From the NCBI GenBank assembly GCA_963762635.1, contig CAVXLQ010000022.1, positions 120,672 through 184,671 on the forward strand: a stretch of 64,000 nt of DNA, given 5' to 3'. Under the pieces are notes generated by a model. The model did no database searches. It was given only the letters and a program-made list of their open reading frames with translations, and was not told the origin of the DNA. Below are positions 49,281 to 58,651 of the stretch, piece after piece. The position numbers and the translations under genes were made by a program. Source of the DNA: Tenggerimyces sp963762635 (lineage in GTDB: Bacteria > Actinomycetota > Actinomycetes > Propionibacteriales > Actinopolymorphaceae). Position 1 is the stretch's first letter. Each line of letters opens with the position of its first letter.

Positions 49281-52200
49281 TTGACCGCTGCCGTTCACGA
49301 GTCATTCCCGCTTGCGCCCGAGAACCTCCTGCTCGACCCCGCCGTGTTCACTGCCGGCGACGCTCCCGCGCCGCGGACGCTGCTGGACATCCTCGACGAC
49401 ACCGTGCGCCGGTACCCGACCGCGGACGCGATCGACGACGGCCGCTCAGTACTGACCTACCGCCAGCTCGCCGCCGAGATCCGCGTGCTCGAGGCGAGGC
49501 TGCGCGGCATGGGCATCGGCACCGGTGACCGCGTCGGCATCCGGGTCCCCTCCGGAACGGTCGACCTGTACGTCGCGATCCTCGGCACGCTCGCCGCCGG
49601 CGCCGCGTACGTCCCCGTCGACGCCGAGGACCCCGACGAGCGCGCCGAGCTGGTCTGGGCCGAGGCCGACGTGGCCGCCGTGGTCGGCGCGCGAAACACG
49701 ATCGAGGCCAAGCGCACCCCGACCGGTGAGACCAGCCGGCGCCCGGGCCCGGACGACGACGCGTGGATCATCTTCACCTCCGGTTCGACCGGCAAGCCCA
49801 AGGGCGTCGCGGTCACCCATCGCAGCGCGGCCGCGTTCGTCGACGCCGAGGCGCGCCTGTTCCTCACCGAGGAGCCGATCAACCCGAGCGACCGCGTCCT
49901 CGCCGGCCTGAGCGTCGCCTTCGACGCCTCCTGCGAAGAGATGTGGCTCGCCTGGCGCAACGGCGGCTGCCTCGTGCCCGCACCGCGCAGCCTCGTCCGT
50001 ACCGGCATGGACCTCGGCCCCTGGCTGGTCGAGCAGCGCATCACCGTCGTCTCGACCGTTCCGACGCTGGCCGCGCTGTGGCCGATCGAGGCGCTCGACG
50101 ACGTACGGCTGCTGATCTTCGGCGGCGAGGCCTGCCCGCCCGAGCTGGCCGAACGGATGGCCGTCGAGGGCCGCGAGGTCTGGAACACCTACGGTCCCAC
50201 CGAGGCCACCGTCGTGGCCTGCGCGACGCAGCTCACCGGCGAGGGTCCGATCCGCATCGGCCTCCCACTCGACGGTTGGGAGCTCGCGGTCGTGGGCAAG
50301 GACGGCGCGCTCGCGCAGCTCGGCGAGGAAGGCGAGCTGGTCATCGGCGGAGTCGGTCTCGCCCGCTATCTCGACCCGATCAAGGACGCCGAGAAGTTCG
50401 CGTCGCTTCCCGCGCTCGGCTGGGACCGCGCGTACCGGAGCGGCGACGTCGTACGCGCCGAGGCCGAGGGCCTGATCTTCGTCGGCCGCGCCGACGAGCA
50501 GGTGAAGCTCGGCGGCCGCCGGATCGAGCTCGGCGAGGTCGACGCGGCCCTGCAGGCGCTGCCGAACGTCGCCGGTGCCGCCGCGGCGGTGAAGCTGACG
50601 AGGTCCGGCAGCCAGCTGCTCGTCGGGTACGTGGTCCCGGCCGGCGACTTCGACCAGAACGCCGCCGTCGCCGCTCTCCGCGACAGCCTCCCCGCCGCGA
50701 TCGTCCCGCTGATCGCGGTCGTCGACACGCTGCCGACGCGGACGTCCGGCAAGGTCGACCGCAACGCGCTGCCCTGGCCGCTCGCGCAGTTCGACACCGG
50801 AGCGGTCGCGACCGGCCTCACCGGCACGCTGTCTTCCCGCACCCAGTGCTGGCTGTCGGAGAAGTGGGCCGACGTGATCGGCATCCCGCCGGCCAGCCCG
50901 ACCGCCGACTTCTTCGCCAGCGGCGGCTCGAGCCTGACCGCGGCGCGGCTGGTCTCGCTCGTCCGTACGCGGTTTCCGACCGTCTCGGTCAGCGACATCT
51001 ACCAGCGCCCCACGCTCGAGGCGCTCGCCGCCAAGCTCGACGAGCTCAGCGAGCTCACCACGGCCGTACGCGAGAACGCACCGACGCCGCGGCGCGCCGG
51101 CATCCTGCAGACGCTGCTGATGCTCCCGCTCTACACCGTCGTCGGCCTGCGTTGGGCCGTCGTCCTCGCCGCCCTCAACAACGTGCTCGCGTTGACCGGC
51201 ACCTCCACGTTCGCGCCGACCGTCTCGTGGTGGTGGGTGCTCGCCGGCTGGGCCGCTTTCCTCAGCCCTGTCGGGCGAATCGCCATCGCGGCCGGTGGCG
51301 CGCGGCTGCTGCTGCGCGGCGTACGGCCCGGCACGTACCCGCGTGGCGGCAGCGTGCACCTGCGGCTCTGGACCGCCGAGAAGCTCGCCGAGCTGTCCGG
51401 TGCGACGAACCTTTCCGGCGCGTTCCTCACCTACTACGCCCGCGCGCTCGGCGCGAAGATCGGCGAGGACGCCGACCTGCACGCGCTGCCGCCGATGACC
51501 GGAATGCTCAAGCTGGGTAGGGGATCGGCCATCGAACCCGAGGTCGACCTCGCCGGCCACTGGCTCGACGGCGACCGGCTGCACCTCGGCCGGATACGCG
51601 TCGGCGCCGGCGCGACCGTGGGCGCACGCAGCACGCTGCTGCCCGGTGCCCGCGTCGGCAAACGTGCCGAGATCGCGCCCGGATCCTGCGTGACCGGCTC
51701 GGTTCCCGCCAGCCAACGCTGGTCCGGCGTCCCCGCGACGAAGACCGGCAAGCCGCACCGCTGGCCCGAGGTGCGCCCGGCCCGGACTCGGCGCTGGACG
51801 TTCGCGTACGGGTTCGCCGCACTCCTGCTCGACCTGCTGCCCGCGATCGCCGGCATCCCGTCGCTGTTCATCCTCGCGTCGTTCGTCGCCGGCGCGCCGA
51901 ACCTCGGCGACGCCGTCGTGAGCGCGCTGCTCGCCGTCCCGTTCGCGACGATCGCCTGGATGGTGACGTACGCGGGGCTGATCCTGCTCGGCGTCCGGCT
52001 GTTCGGGATCGGACTGCGTGGCGGCTACCACCCGGTGCACGGCCGGGTCGCGTGGCAGGCGTGGGCGACCGAGCGCCTGATGAACATGGCGCGAACCGGG
52101 CTTTTCCCCTTGTACGCAAGCTCGTTCACGCCGATCTGGCTGCGCGCACTCGGCATGAAGGTCGGCCGCGACGTCGAGGCGTCGACCGTGCTGGCGCTGC

Positions 52201-53171
52201 CGTCGATGACGACGGTAGGCGACGGCGCGTTCCTCGCCGACGACACGATGGTCGCGTCGTACGAGCTCGGCGGCGGCTGGCTGCGGATCGAGGCGGCGCG
52301 CGTCGGCAAGAGGGCGTTCCTCGGCAACTCGGGCATGACCGCGGCGGGTCGTTCGGTGCCGAACCGCGGCCTGGTCGGCGTGCTGTCCGCGGCGCCGAAG
52401 CGCGCGAAGAAGGGCACGTCGTACCTCGGCATGCCGCCGATCAAGCTGCCGCGTTCGGCGGAGGAGTCGGACCAGTCCCGGACGTTCGCGCCGCCGGCGA
52501 AGCTGCGGGTCGCGCGGGCTCTCGTCGAGCTGGCGCGGATCTTTCCGGTGATGGCGACGTTGGCGATCGCGGTGCTGGCACTCGGCGCTCTGGAGGCCGT
52601 GGCGAACGCGTACGGCTTCCTGTTCGCCGGGCTCGTGTCGGGCGGTGTCCTACTGACCGGCGGGTTGGTCGCCTGCCTGCTCGCGATCGCCGCGAAGTGG
52701 CTGCTGGTCGGGCGGTTCCGGACGAGTGAGAAGCCGTTGTGGAGCGCGTTCGTCTGGCGGAACGAGCTGGCCGACACGTTCGTCGAGGTGCTCGCGGTGC
52801 CGTGGCTGGTCGGTGCGGTCGGCGGCAGCCCGCTGATGAACGTGTGGCTGCGCGGTCTGGGCGCCCGGATCGGCCGGGGTTCGTGGAACGAGTCGTACTG
52901 GCTGCCCGAGGCGGATCTGATCTCGATCGGCGCCGGCGCGACCGTGAACCGAGGGTGCGTGGTGCAGACACACCTGTTCCATGATCGAATCATGCGAATG
53001 GACACGGTGGTTCTGGACGAGGGCGCGACGCTCGGTCCGCACGGCATCGCTCTCCCGGGCGTGCGCGTCGGTGCGCGGACGACGATCGGCCCGGCGTCGT
53101 TGGTGATGCGCGGTGAGACCGTTCCGGCGGCGACCCGGTGGTTGGGGAACCCGATCGCCGCCTGGCGGTGA
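49281..53171 (+). CDS. Pls/PosA-type non-ribosomal peptide synthetase with membrane C-terminal domains
   Basis: 1296 aa from a TTG at 49281 with AGGGAG 7 nt upstream. Domains: adenylation (residues about 1-510; core motifs IIFTSGSTGKPKGVAVTHRS, YGPTEATVV, GRADEQVKLGGRRIELGEVDA), peptidyl carrier (DFFASGGSSL with Ser551), then three membrane regions of two helices each alternating with three soluble tandem domains with left-handed beta-helix-type repeats (e.g. IRVGAGATVGARSTLLPGARVGKRAEIAPG). No condensation or thioesterase domain. This is the plan of epsilon-poly-lysine synthetase (Pls), which polymerises one amino acid at the membrane. The monomer cannot be read safely by eye. The next gene overlaps by 4 bp. 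Confidence 0.92.
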   Translation: MTAAVHESFPLAPENLLLDPAVFTAGDAPAPRTLLDILDDTVRRYPTADAIDDGRSVLTYRQLAAEIRVLEARLRGMGIGTGDRVGIRVPSGTVDLYVAILGTLAAGAAYVPVDAEDPDERAELVWAEADVAAVVGARNTIEAKRTPTGETSRRPGPDDDAWIIFTSGSTGKPKGVAVTHRSAAAFVDAEARLFLTEEPINPSDRVLAGLSVAFDASCEEMWLAWRNGGCLVPAPRSLVRTGMDLGPWLVEQRITVVSTVPTLAALWPIEALDDVRLLIFGGEACPPELAERMAVEGREVWNTYGPTEATVVACATQLTGEGPIRIGLPLDGWELAVVGKDGALAQLGEEGELVIGGVGLARYLDPIKDAEKFASLPALGWDRAYRSGDVVRAEAEGLIFVGRADEQVKLGGRRIELGEVDAALQALPNVAGAAAAVKLTRSGSQLLVGYVVPAGDFDQNAAVAALRDSLPAAIVPLIAVVDTLPTRTSGKVDRNALPWPLAQFDTGAVATGLTGTLSSRTQCWLSEKWADVIGIPPASPTADFFASGGSSLTAARLVSLVRTRFPTVSVSDIYQRPTLEALAAKLDELSELTTAVRENAPTPRRAGILQTLLMLPLYTVVGLRWAVVLAALNNVLALTGTSTFAPTVSWWWVLAGWAAFLSPVGRIAIAAGGARLLLRGVRPGTYPRGGSVHLRLWTAEKLAELSGATNLSGAFLTYYARALGAKIGEDADLHALPPMTGMLKLGRGSAIEPEVDLAGHWLDGDRLHLGRIRVGAGATVGARSTLLPGARVGKRAEIAPGSCVTGSVPASQRWSGVPATKTGKPHRWPEVRPARTRRWTFAYGFAALLLDLLPAIAGIPSLFILASFVAGAPNLGDAVVSALLAVPFATIAWMVTYAGLILLGVRLFGIGLRGGYHPVHGRVAWQAWATERLMNMARTGLFPLYASSFTPIWLRALGMKVGRDVEASTVLALPSMTTVGDGAFLADDTMVASYELGGGWLRIEAARVGKRAFLGNSGMTAAGRSVPNRGLVGVLSAAPKRAKKGTSYLGMPPIKLPRSAEESDQSRTFAPPAKLRVARALVELARIFPVMATLAIAVLALGALEAVANAYGFLFAGLVSGGVLLTGGLVACLLAIAAKWLLVGRFRTSEKPLWSAFVWRNELADTFVEVLAVPWLVGAVGGSPLMNVWLRGLGARIGRGSWNESYWLPEADLISIGAGATVNRGCVVQTHLFHDRIMRMDTVVLDEGATLGPHGIALPGVRVGARTTIGPASLVMRGETVPAATRWLGNPIAAWR

Positions 53172-54502
53172 CGCCTAAACAGGGGGGAGCGGCGCGGTCG
53201 TCCGACCCGTACTTCCCCGAGCACGGCAACGGCGGCTACCGCGTCGCCCACTACGACCTGGAGCTCGACTACAAGCCGTTCCCCGGTCGGCTCGACGGGC
53301 GGGCTCGGATCACGGCGGTGGCGACGCAGGCGTTGGCTTCGTTCAGCCTCGACCTCGAGCAGTTCCGCGTCGCGCGCGTGGCGGTGAACGGGAAGCCGGC
53401 GAAGTTCACGCTCCGGTCCGGGAAGCTGACGGTGCGGCCCGGCCATGCGGTCAAGTCGGGTGCGGAGTTCGTGGTCGACGTTCGCTACGTCGGCACGCCG
53501 CGTCCGGTCCGCAGCACCTGGGGTGACCTCGGCTGGGAGCAGCTCGAGGAGGGCGCGCTGGTGGCGAGCCAGCCGATCGGCGCGCCGTCGTGGTTCCCGT
53601 GCAACGACCATCCGGCGGACAAGGCCACATACCGGATCGCGGTGACGACGGCCTCGCCGTACGCGGTTGTCGCGAACGGCAAGCTGGTCTCGCGGCGGGT
53701 GGGCGCGAGCGCGACGACGTGGGTGTACGAGCACGCGTCGCCGATGCCGACCTACCTCGCGACCGTGCAGATCGGGCCGTACGAGCTGGTGCCGTTCAAG
53801 TCCCATGGGGGATCGGTGCCGCAGCGGGCGGCCGTGCCAGCGGGGTTGATGAAACGGTTCCGGCACGACTTCGCCGACCAGCCGGCGATGATGGCGACTT
53901 TCGAGGAGCTGTTCGGGCCGTACCCGTTCGGCGAGTACGCCGTCGTGATCGTCGACGAGGACCTGGACGTGCCGGTCGAGGCGCACGGGCTGTCGATCTT
54001 CGGCCGCAACCATGTCGACGGGCATCGCGGGTCGGAACGGCTGATCGCGCACGAGCTCGCGCACCAGTGGTTCGGGAACTGCGTGACGCTCGCGTCGTGG
54101 CGCGACATCTGGCTGAACGAGGGTTTCGCGGCGTACTCGGAATGGCTGTGGTCGGAGCGCTCCGGCGGAGACACGGCCGGTGCTCATGCGGCGCGCGTAC
54201 GGGCAAGGCTGGCGACGTTGCCGCAGGACCTGGTGCTGGCGGATCCGGGTGCGGCGGGGATGTTCGACGACAGGGTCTACCGGCGGGGTGCGCTGACGTT
54301 GCACGCGCTGCGCGTGGTGATGGACGACAAGTCGTTCTTCGCGTTGCTGCGGGACTGGGTGGCGACGTACCGCGACGGCGTCGCGACGACCGCGGACTTC
54401 GTGGCGCTGGCGGAACGGCACGCGGGGCGATCGCTGAAGTCGTTGTTCGACGCCTGGCTCTTCGCGCCGAAGCTGCCCGTGCTGCCGCAGCCCGGTGCGT
54501 GA
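53168..54502 (+). CDS. M1-family metallopeptidase
   Basis: 444 aa from the GTG at 53168, overlapping the NRPS stop (GTGA). The zinc site is complete: HELAH at 295-299 and the third ligand Glu318 in NEGFA, 19 residues after the second histidine. The N-terminal beta domain begins GGYRVAHYDLELDY. The long C-terminal helical domain of full aminopeptidase N is missing, so this is a short form. No signal peptide is visible. The tight coupling to the Pls-type synthetase suggests processing or degradation of its poly-amino-acid product. Confidence 0.92.
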   Translation: MTPKQGGAARSSDPYFPEHGNGGYRVAHYDLELDYKPFPGRLDGRARITAVATQALASFSLDLEQFRVARVAVNGKPAKFTLRSGKLTVRPGHAVKSGAEFVVDVRYVGTPRPVRSTWGDLGWEQLEEGALVASQPIGAPSWFPCNDHPADKATYRIAVTTASPYAVVANGKLVSRRVGASATTWVYEHASPMPTYLATVQIGPYELVPFKSHGGSVPQRAAVPAGLMKRFRHDFADQPAMMATFEELFGPYPFGEYAVVIVDEDLDVPVEAHGLSIFGRNHVDGHRGSERLIAHELAHQWFGNCVTLASWRDIWLNEGFAAYSEWLWSERSGGDTAGAHAARVRARLATLPQDLVLADPGAAGMFDDRVYRRGALTLHALRVVMDDKSFFALLRDWVATYRDGVATTADFVALAERHAGRSLKSLFDAWLFAPKLPVLPQPGA

Positions 54503-54518
54503 GGCAGACTGAGGGCCT

Positions 54519-55175
54519 GTGAATTCCTTGCAGGGAGTGCTGTTCGACCTCGACGGCACGCTGATCGACAGCGAGCCGCTCTGGTACGAGGTGGGCCGTA
54601 CGGTGATCGAGCGGCACGGCGGGACCTGGACGACCGCGAGCTCGATGAAGCTGCTCGGCGTGAGCCTCCCCAAGATCGGCGAGGCACTGCAGACCGCCGT
54701 CGGACGCGCCGACCTGTCGGGCGAGTTCCTGCTGAACGAGGTCGTCCAGGAGATCTCCGGCCTGCTCCGCGCGAACCTGACCTGGCGTCCCGGAGCCGCT
54801 TCGCTGTTGTCGTCGCTGAATGCCGCCTCGGTGCCGGTGGGTCTGGTGACAGCGTCGTACCAGGCGATCGTGGACGCGGTGAAGTCCCACCTGCCGGCAG
54901 GAACGTTCCAGGCAACGGTGTCGGGCAACGACGTGACGGTAGGAAAGCCCGACCCCGAGAGCTACCTGCTGGGAGCGAAGCGGCTGGGCGTCGAGCCGGA
55001 CCGCTGCGTGGCCATCGAGGACTCGCCCACCGGCATAGCCTCAGCAGAGGGCGCCGGCTGCCACGTCATCGGCATCCCCAGCCAACAACCGTTGCCAGAA
55101 TCCCCGGGCCGCCTCGTCCTGACCAGCCTCGAAGAGATCGACCTCCCGTTGCTGGAGCGCCACGCCGCCGGCTAG
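54519..55175 (+). CDS. HAD-superfamily hydrolase (phosphatase/phosphomutase-like)
   Basis: 218 aa, GTG start. Motif I FDLDGTLIDSEPLW with nucleophile D10 and D12, motif II in LVTASY, motif III lysine in VSGNDVTVGKPDPESYL and motif IV in CVAIEDSPTGIASAEGAG. This matches the beta-phosphoglucomutase/phosphatase-like HAD IA subgroup. Starts 16 nt after the M1 peptidase gene and may be co-transcribed. Substrate unknown. It overlaps the convergent thioesterase gene by 4 bp. Confidence 0.92.
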   Translation: MNSLQGVLFDLDGTLIDSEPLWYEVGRTVIERHGGTWTTASSMKLLGVSLPKIGEALQTAVGRADLSGEFLLNEVVQEISGLLRANLTWRPGAASLLSSLNAASVPVGLVTASYQAIVDAVKSHLPAGTFQATVSGNDVTVGKPDPESYLLGAKRLGVEPDRCVAIEDSPTGIASAEGAGCHVIGIPSQQPLPESPGRLVLTSLEEIDLPLLERHAAG

Positions 55176-55597
55176 AAGTCGAGCAGCTCGAGGTTCGTCG
55201 CCAGCGAACGGAACCGTTCGGCGGGATCGGCGATCAGCCGGCGTTGCTCCAGATCCAGGATCCCGACCACCGCTGTCAGTTCCGCCGACAGCACCCCGTC
55301 GGAGACCCGGTGGTACTCCTGGCGCACCCGGAACGTCTTTCCACCCGGCCACTCGAAGACGCACGACACGTCCACCTCGTCGCCGGAGCGCAGCTCGCGC
55401 AGGAACCGGATCGTCGTCTCCAACGCCACCGGGCCGACGCCCGAGGCGATCAGCTTCTCCTGCGGGACCCCGATCGCGCGCATGAACTCCCAGCGCGCGT
55501 GCTCCCCGTACTGCAGATAGACGGCCTGGTTGAGATGTCCCTGGGTGTCGACCTCGTACCCGCGAACACCGATCCGGACCGTGAACGGCTTGCTCAT
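55172..55597 (-). CDS. Acyl-CoA thioesterase, 4HBT (hotdog) family
   Basis: 141 aa from the ATG at 55597; the frame is open to 55828 but the upstream residues are not conserved. Hotdog fold with RGYEVDTQGHLNQAVYLQYGEHARWEFM, where the aspartate and glutamine/histidine positions of the 4-hydroxybenzoyl-CoA thioesterase family are present, and a second strand SGDEVDVSCVFEWPGGKTFRVRQEY. Probably hydrolyses an acyl-CoA; substrate unknown. Confidence 0.9.
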   Translation of the reverse strand: MSKPFTVRIGVRGYEVDTQGHLNQAVYLQYGEHARWEFMRAIGVPQEKLIASGVGPVALETTIRFLRELRSGDEVDVSCVFEWPGGKTFRVRQEYHRVSDGVLSAELTAVVGILDLEQRRLIADPAERFRSLATNLELLDF

Positions 55598-55771
55598 CGT
55601 CGTGCGATCTCCCTCGCGACTCCACTCCGCGCCGCCCACCCCCGCGGATCCACGTCTGATCCCCGCGATTAAGGTTACCCGACGGTAGCGATCCCGAGGA
55701 CGCAGCGAGAAACGTACGTTTCGGACACTTCGGCACGCACGTCCGGCCGGCTTGCTCGACAGCGCGAGGAA

Positions 55772-55800
55772 TTGCTGCCAATCTCGCCGATCGTTAAAGA
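55772..55800 (+). promoter_or_regulatory. Candidate promoter for the peptide ABC importer
   Basis: TTGCTG (55772-55777) and TAAAGA (55795-55800) are separated by 17 bp in the 310-bp gap between the divergent thioesterase and substrate-binding-protein genes. +1 would be near 55807, leaving a leader of about 100 nt. Nothing else was recognised in this gap. Confidence 0.35.
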
Positions 55801-55907
55801 ATCGCGACCCGGTGAGAACGGCGAACAAGTTCCGGCTGGCAGTCGGGGCAGCTATCGTGCGGGGTCAGGTCCGGATCGGGCCACACACGGACAACCGAGG
55901 TGGGAGC

Positions 55908-57530
55908 ATGCGACTGAGCTGGGGCCGTAAGGCCATGGTGCTCGCGGCGGGAAGTGCGCTCGCACTGGCCGCCGCCTGCGGTGGCGACGGCGGTAACGGG
56001 GGAGGCGCCGCACCGACGAGCGGCTCGGGCGGTGGTGACCAGAAGCCCTTGGTGTTCGGAACGACCGACGCGTTCGGCACGGTCGACCCGGCGGGCTCCT
56101 ATGACAACCCGGGTTGGGAGATCCTCTACAACACCGGGCAGACGCTGCTCGCGATCCCGCCGAAGGGCACGCAACCCGAGCCCGACGCCGCGGAGAAGTG
56201 CGACTTCAGCGACCCGAAGACGTACGTCTGCACACTGCGCGCCGGCTTGAAGTTCTCCGACGGCAGCGCGCTCGACAGCGCCGACGTCAAGGCGTCGTTC
56301 GACCGGATGATCAAGATCGCCGACCCGAACGGTCCGTCCAGCATCTTCGCCGACCAGCTCGAGACCACCGAGGCGACGGACCCGACCACGGTGACGTTCA
56401 AGCTGAAGATCGCCGACACCACGTGGCCGTACCGCCTCACCACCGCCGCGGCGACGATCGTCCCGGAGGAGTACGCGCAGGACAAGCTGCAGGAGAGCAC
56501 GCCCGAGACGGTCATCCTCTCCGGCGTCTACAAGATCGAGAAGTACGACCCCTCGCAGCAGATCATCCTGGCGCCCAACGAGAACTACAAGGGTGCTAAG
56601 GAGCGCAAGAACAGCAAGGTCCTCATCCAGCTGTTCAAGGACGAGGCCTCGCTGAAGACCGCGGTCGAGAGCGGCGACATCCAGGTCGCGTACCGCAGCC
56701 TGAACCCGACGCTGGTCAAGGACCTGCAGGACAACGGCGCAGGCAAGGGCGTCAAGGTCGTCACCGGTGACGGCACCGGCATCAGCTACCTGGTCTTCAA
56801 CAACAAGAAGGCTCCCTTCGACAAGAAGGAAGTACGGCAGGCCGCCGCCGCGCTGATCGATCGGACAGTCATCGCCACGCAGGCGTACAACGACACCGTG
56901 CAGCCGCTCTACACGATGGTGCCGAAGGGCATGGACGGGCACGTCGAGGCGTTCAAGGACCTCTACGGCGACAAGCCCGACCCCGCCAAGGCGAAGACGC
57001 TAATGCAGGCCGCTGGCGTGACCGCGCCGATCAAGGTGCAGATCTGGTACAGCCCCGACCACTACGGCGAGGCGTCCGCGGACATGTACCAGGAGATCGA
57101 GCGCCAGCTGGAGAACGGTGGGCTGTTCGACATCGAGCTGAAGACGATCGCGTGGGAGCAGTACAAGCAGCAGTACGCGGCCGGTGCGTTCCAGGCGTTC
57201 CAGCTCGGCTGGTTCCCGGACTTCCCGGACCCGGACAACTACCTGTCCCCGTTCTACGCGACGAACAACTTCATCGGTGACGGCCTCGGCTACTCCGACA
57301 AGAAGGCAGACGAGCTGCTGACTTCGGAGAAGACCGAGCAGGACCCGGCGAAGCGCAAGACCACGATGGAAGAGCTGCAGAAGTACGAAGCCGACGTCGC
57401 TCCTCTGATCCCGATCTGGCAGGACAAGATGATCGCGGCGGTCCGTGACGGCGTGACCGGGGTCGAGGACACGTTCGACCCGCTGTACACGTTCCGCTTC
57501 TGGCTGGTCGACACGACCAAAGCGAAGTAG
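55908..57530 (+). CDS. ABC importer substrate-binding lipoprotein, peptide/nickel family 5
   Basis: 540 aa from the ATG at 55908, preceded by GAGGTGGGAG. N-terminal signal RKAMVLAAGSALALAAAC with a probable lipobox cysteine followed by a glycine-rich linker. The mature protein is a family 5 (OppA/DppA) binding protein: YVCTLRAGLKFSDGSALDSADVKASFDRM, IVPEEYAQDKL and YQEIERQLENGGLFDIEL. It captures peptides or similar solutes at the outer face of the membrane for the DppBCDF-like genes that follow. The ligand is unknown. Confidence 0.94.
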   Translation: MRLSWGRKAMVLAAGSALALAAACGGDGGNGGGAAPTSGSGGGDQKPLVFGTTDAFGTVDPAGSYDNPGWEILYNTGQTLLAIPPKGTQPEPDAAEKCDFSDPKTYVCTLRAGLKFSDGSALDSADVKASFDRMIKIADPNGPSSIFADQLETTEATDPTTVTFKLKIADTTWPYRLTTAAATIVPEEYAQDKLQESTPETVILSGVYKIEKYDPSQQIILAPNENYKGAKERKNSKVLIQLFKDEASLKTAVESGDIQVAYRSLNPTLVKDLQDNGAGKGVKVVTGDGTGISYLVFNNKKAPFDKKEVRQAAAALIDRTVIATQAYNDTVQPLYTMVPKGMDGHVEAFKDLYGDKPDPAKAKTLMQAAGVTAPIKVQIWYSPDHYGEASADMYQEIERQLENGGLFDIELKTIAWEQYKQQYAAGAFQAFQLGWFPDFPDPDNYLSPFYATNNFIGDGLGYSDKKADELLTSEKTEQDPAKRKTTMEELQKYEADVAPLIPIWQDKMIAAVRDGVTGVEDTFDPLYTFRFWLVDTTKAK

Positions 57531-57541
57531 CACTTAGCAAG

Positions 57542-57573
57542 AGTGGGGCTCCGCGAACGAGCGGAGCCCCACT
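57542..57573 (+). terminator. Perfect 13-bp hairpin between binding-protein and permease genes
   Basis: Arms at 57542-57554 and 57561-57573 pair perfectly around the loop GAACGA. It lies 11 nt after the binding-protein stop and 35 nt before the permease start. It may act as a partial terminator or 3' stabiliser, giving more binding protein than transporter. Confidence 0.7.
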
Positions 57574-57607
57574 ACTGTTCACCGACCGGGGAAGGGCGGT
57601 TCAGAGG

Positions 57608-58636
57608 GTGGCGGCAGGCTCGGGGTCGATGCGTCGGTACTTGCTGGTCCGGCTAGGCCTGGTCATCCCGAACATCTTCGTCCTTCTCACGCTGGTGTTC
57701 CTGCTGCTGCGGGTGGCGCCGGGTGACCCGATCTCGGCCGCCCTGGGCGGTCGGCTCCCGCCAGAGGTTCTCGCCGAACGGCGAGCCGCCGCGGGGTACG
57801 ACCGGCCGCTGATCGTGCAGTACTTCGACTACCTCGGCGACGTGCTGCGCTTCGACCTCGGTACGGCGGTCAGCGACAACCGGCACGTGACGACGATCCT
57901 CGCGATCAACGGCGGCGCGACGATCAGCCTCGCGGTCTCCGCGATCATCGTCGCGATCGTCATCGGGCTCCCACTGGGTCTGCTGGCGGCCCGGTACCGG
58001 AACTCGGCGTTCGACGTCGTGGTCCGGATCTTCGGCATCCTCACGTACGCGGCGCCGGTGTTCTTCGTCGGCGTCATCGCGATCACGATCTTCACCGGCA
58101 TGCTCGGCTGGCTGCCGTCCGGCCAGCAGGCGGGTCCGATCTACCAGGCGACGGTCGAGGCGAAGACCAACATCTTCCTGATCGACGCGTTACTCGCCGG
58201 CAACGGCGAGGCGTTCGTCGACGGCTTGGAACACATCGTCATGCCGGCGGTCACCCTTGGCCTGTTGGTGATGGGCGTGCTCGTACGCATGATCCGCGTG
58301 AACGTCGCCCAGACCCTGCGCGACGACTACGTCGAGGCCGCCCGCGCCCGCGGCATCCCCGAGCGCCGGGTCGTCTTCCACCACGCGTTCCGCAACGCGA
58401 TGGTCCCGTTCGTCACCGTCCTCGGTCTCCAGGTCGCGCTGCTGCTGTCCGGCGCGATCCTCACCGAGTCGACGTTCAGCTGGCCGGGCGTCGGCTCGGA
58501 GCTGGTCCGCTACATCAACGCCCGCGACTACGTCGCGGTCCAGGGCATCATGACGATGGTGGCGCTCGCCGTGACTGTCATCAGCTTCGTCATCGACCTC
58601 GTCAACGCGCTCATCGACCCGCGAGTGCGGTACTGA
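57608..58636 (+). CDS. Peptide ABC importer permease, DppB/OppB-like
   Basis: 342 aa if started at the GTG at 57608; an ATG at 57629 (MRRYLLVRLGLVIP) is an equally good start by homology. Six membrane segments. The N-terminal first helix plus RVAPGDPISAALGGRLPPEVLAERRAAAGYDRPL is typical of DppB-like subunits; the EAA loop is YVEAARARGIPERRVVFHHAFRNAMVPFVTVLG. It forms the channel with the following permease. Confidence 0.94.
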   Translation: MAAGSGSMRRYLLVRLGLVIPNIFVLLTLVFLLLRVAPGDPISAALGGRLPPEVLAERRAAAGYDRPLIVQYFDYLGDVLRFDLGTAVSDNRHVTTILAINGGATISLAVSAIIVAIVIGLPLGLLAARYRNSAFDVVVRIFGILTYAAPVFFVGVIAITIFTGMLGWLPSGQQAGPIYQATVEAKTNIFLIDALLAGNGEAFVDGLEHIVMPAVTLGLLVMGVLVRMIRVNVAQTLRDDYVEAARARGIPERRVVFHHAFRNAMVPFVTVLGLQVALLLSGAILTESTFSWPGVGSELVRYINARDYVAVQGIMTMVALAVTVISFVIDLVNALIDPRVRY

Positions 58637-58651
58637 GGGGAGCGTGGACTG

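Noticed and set aside
49446..54928. Two long minus-strand open frames opposite the NRPS and peptidase genes
   Set aside because: Shadows of high-GC coding sequence; no recognisable motifs, while the plus strand carries clear adenylation, carrier and M1 peptidase motifs.
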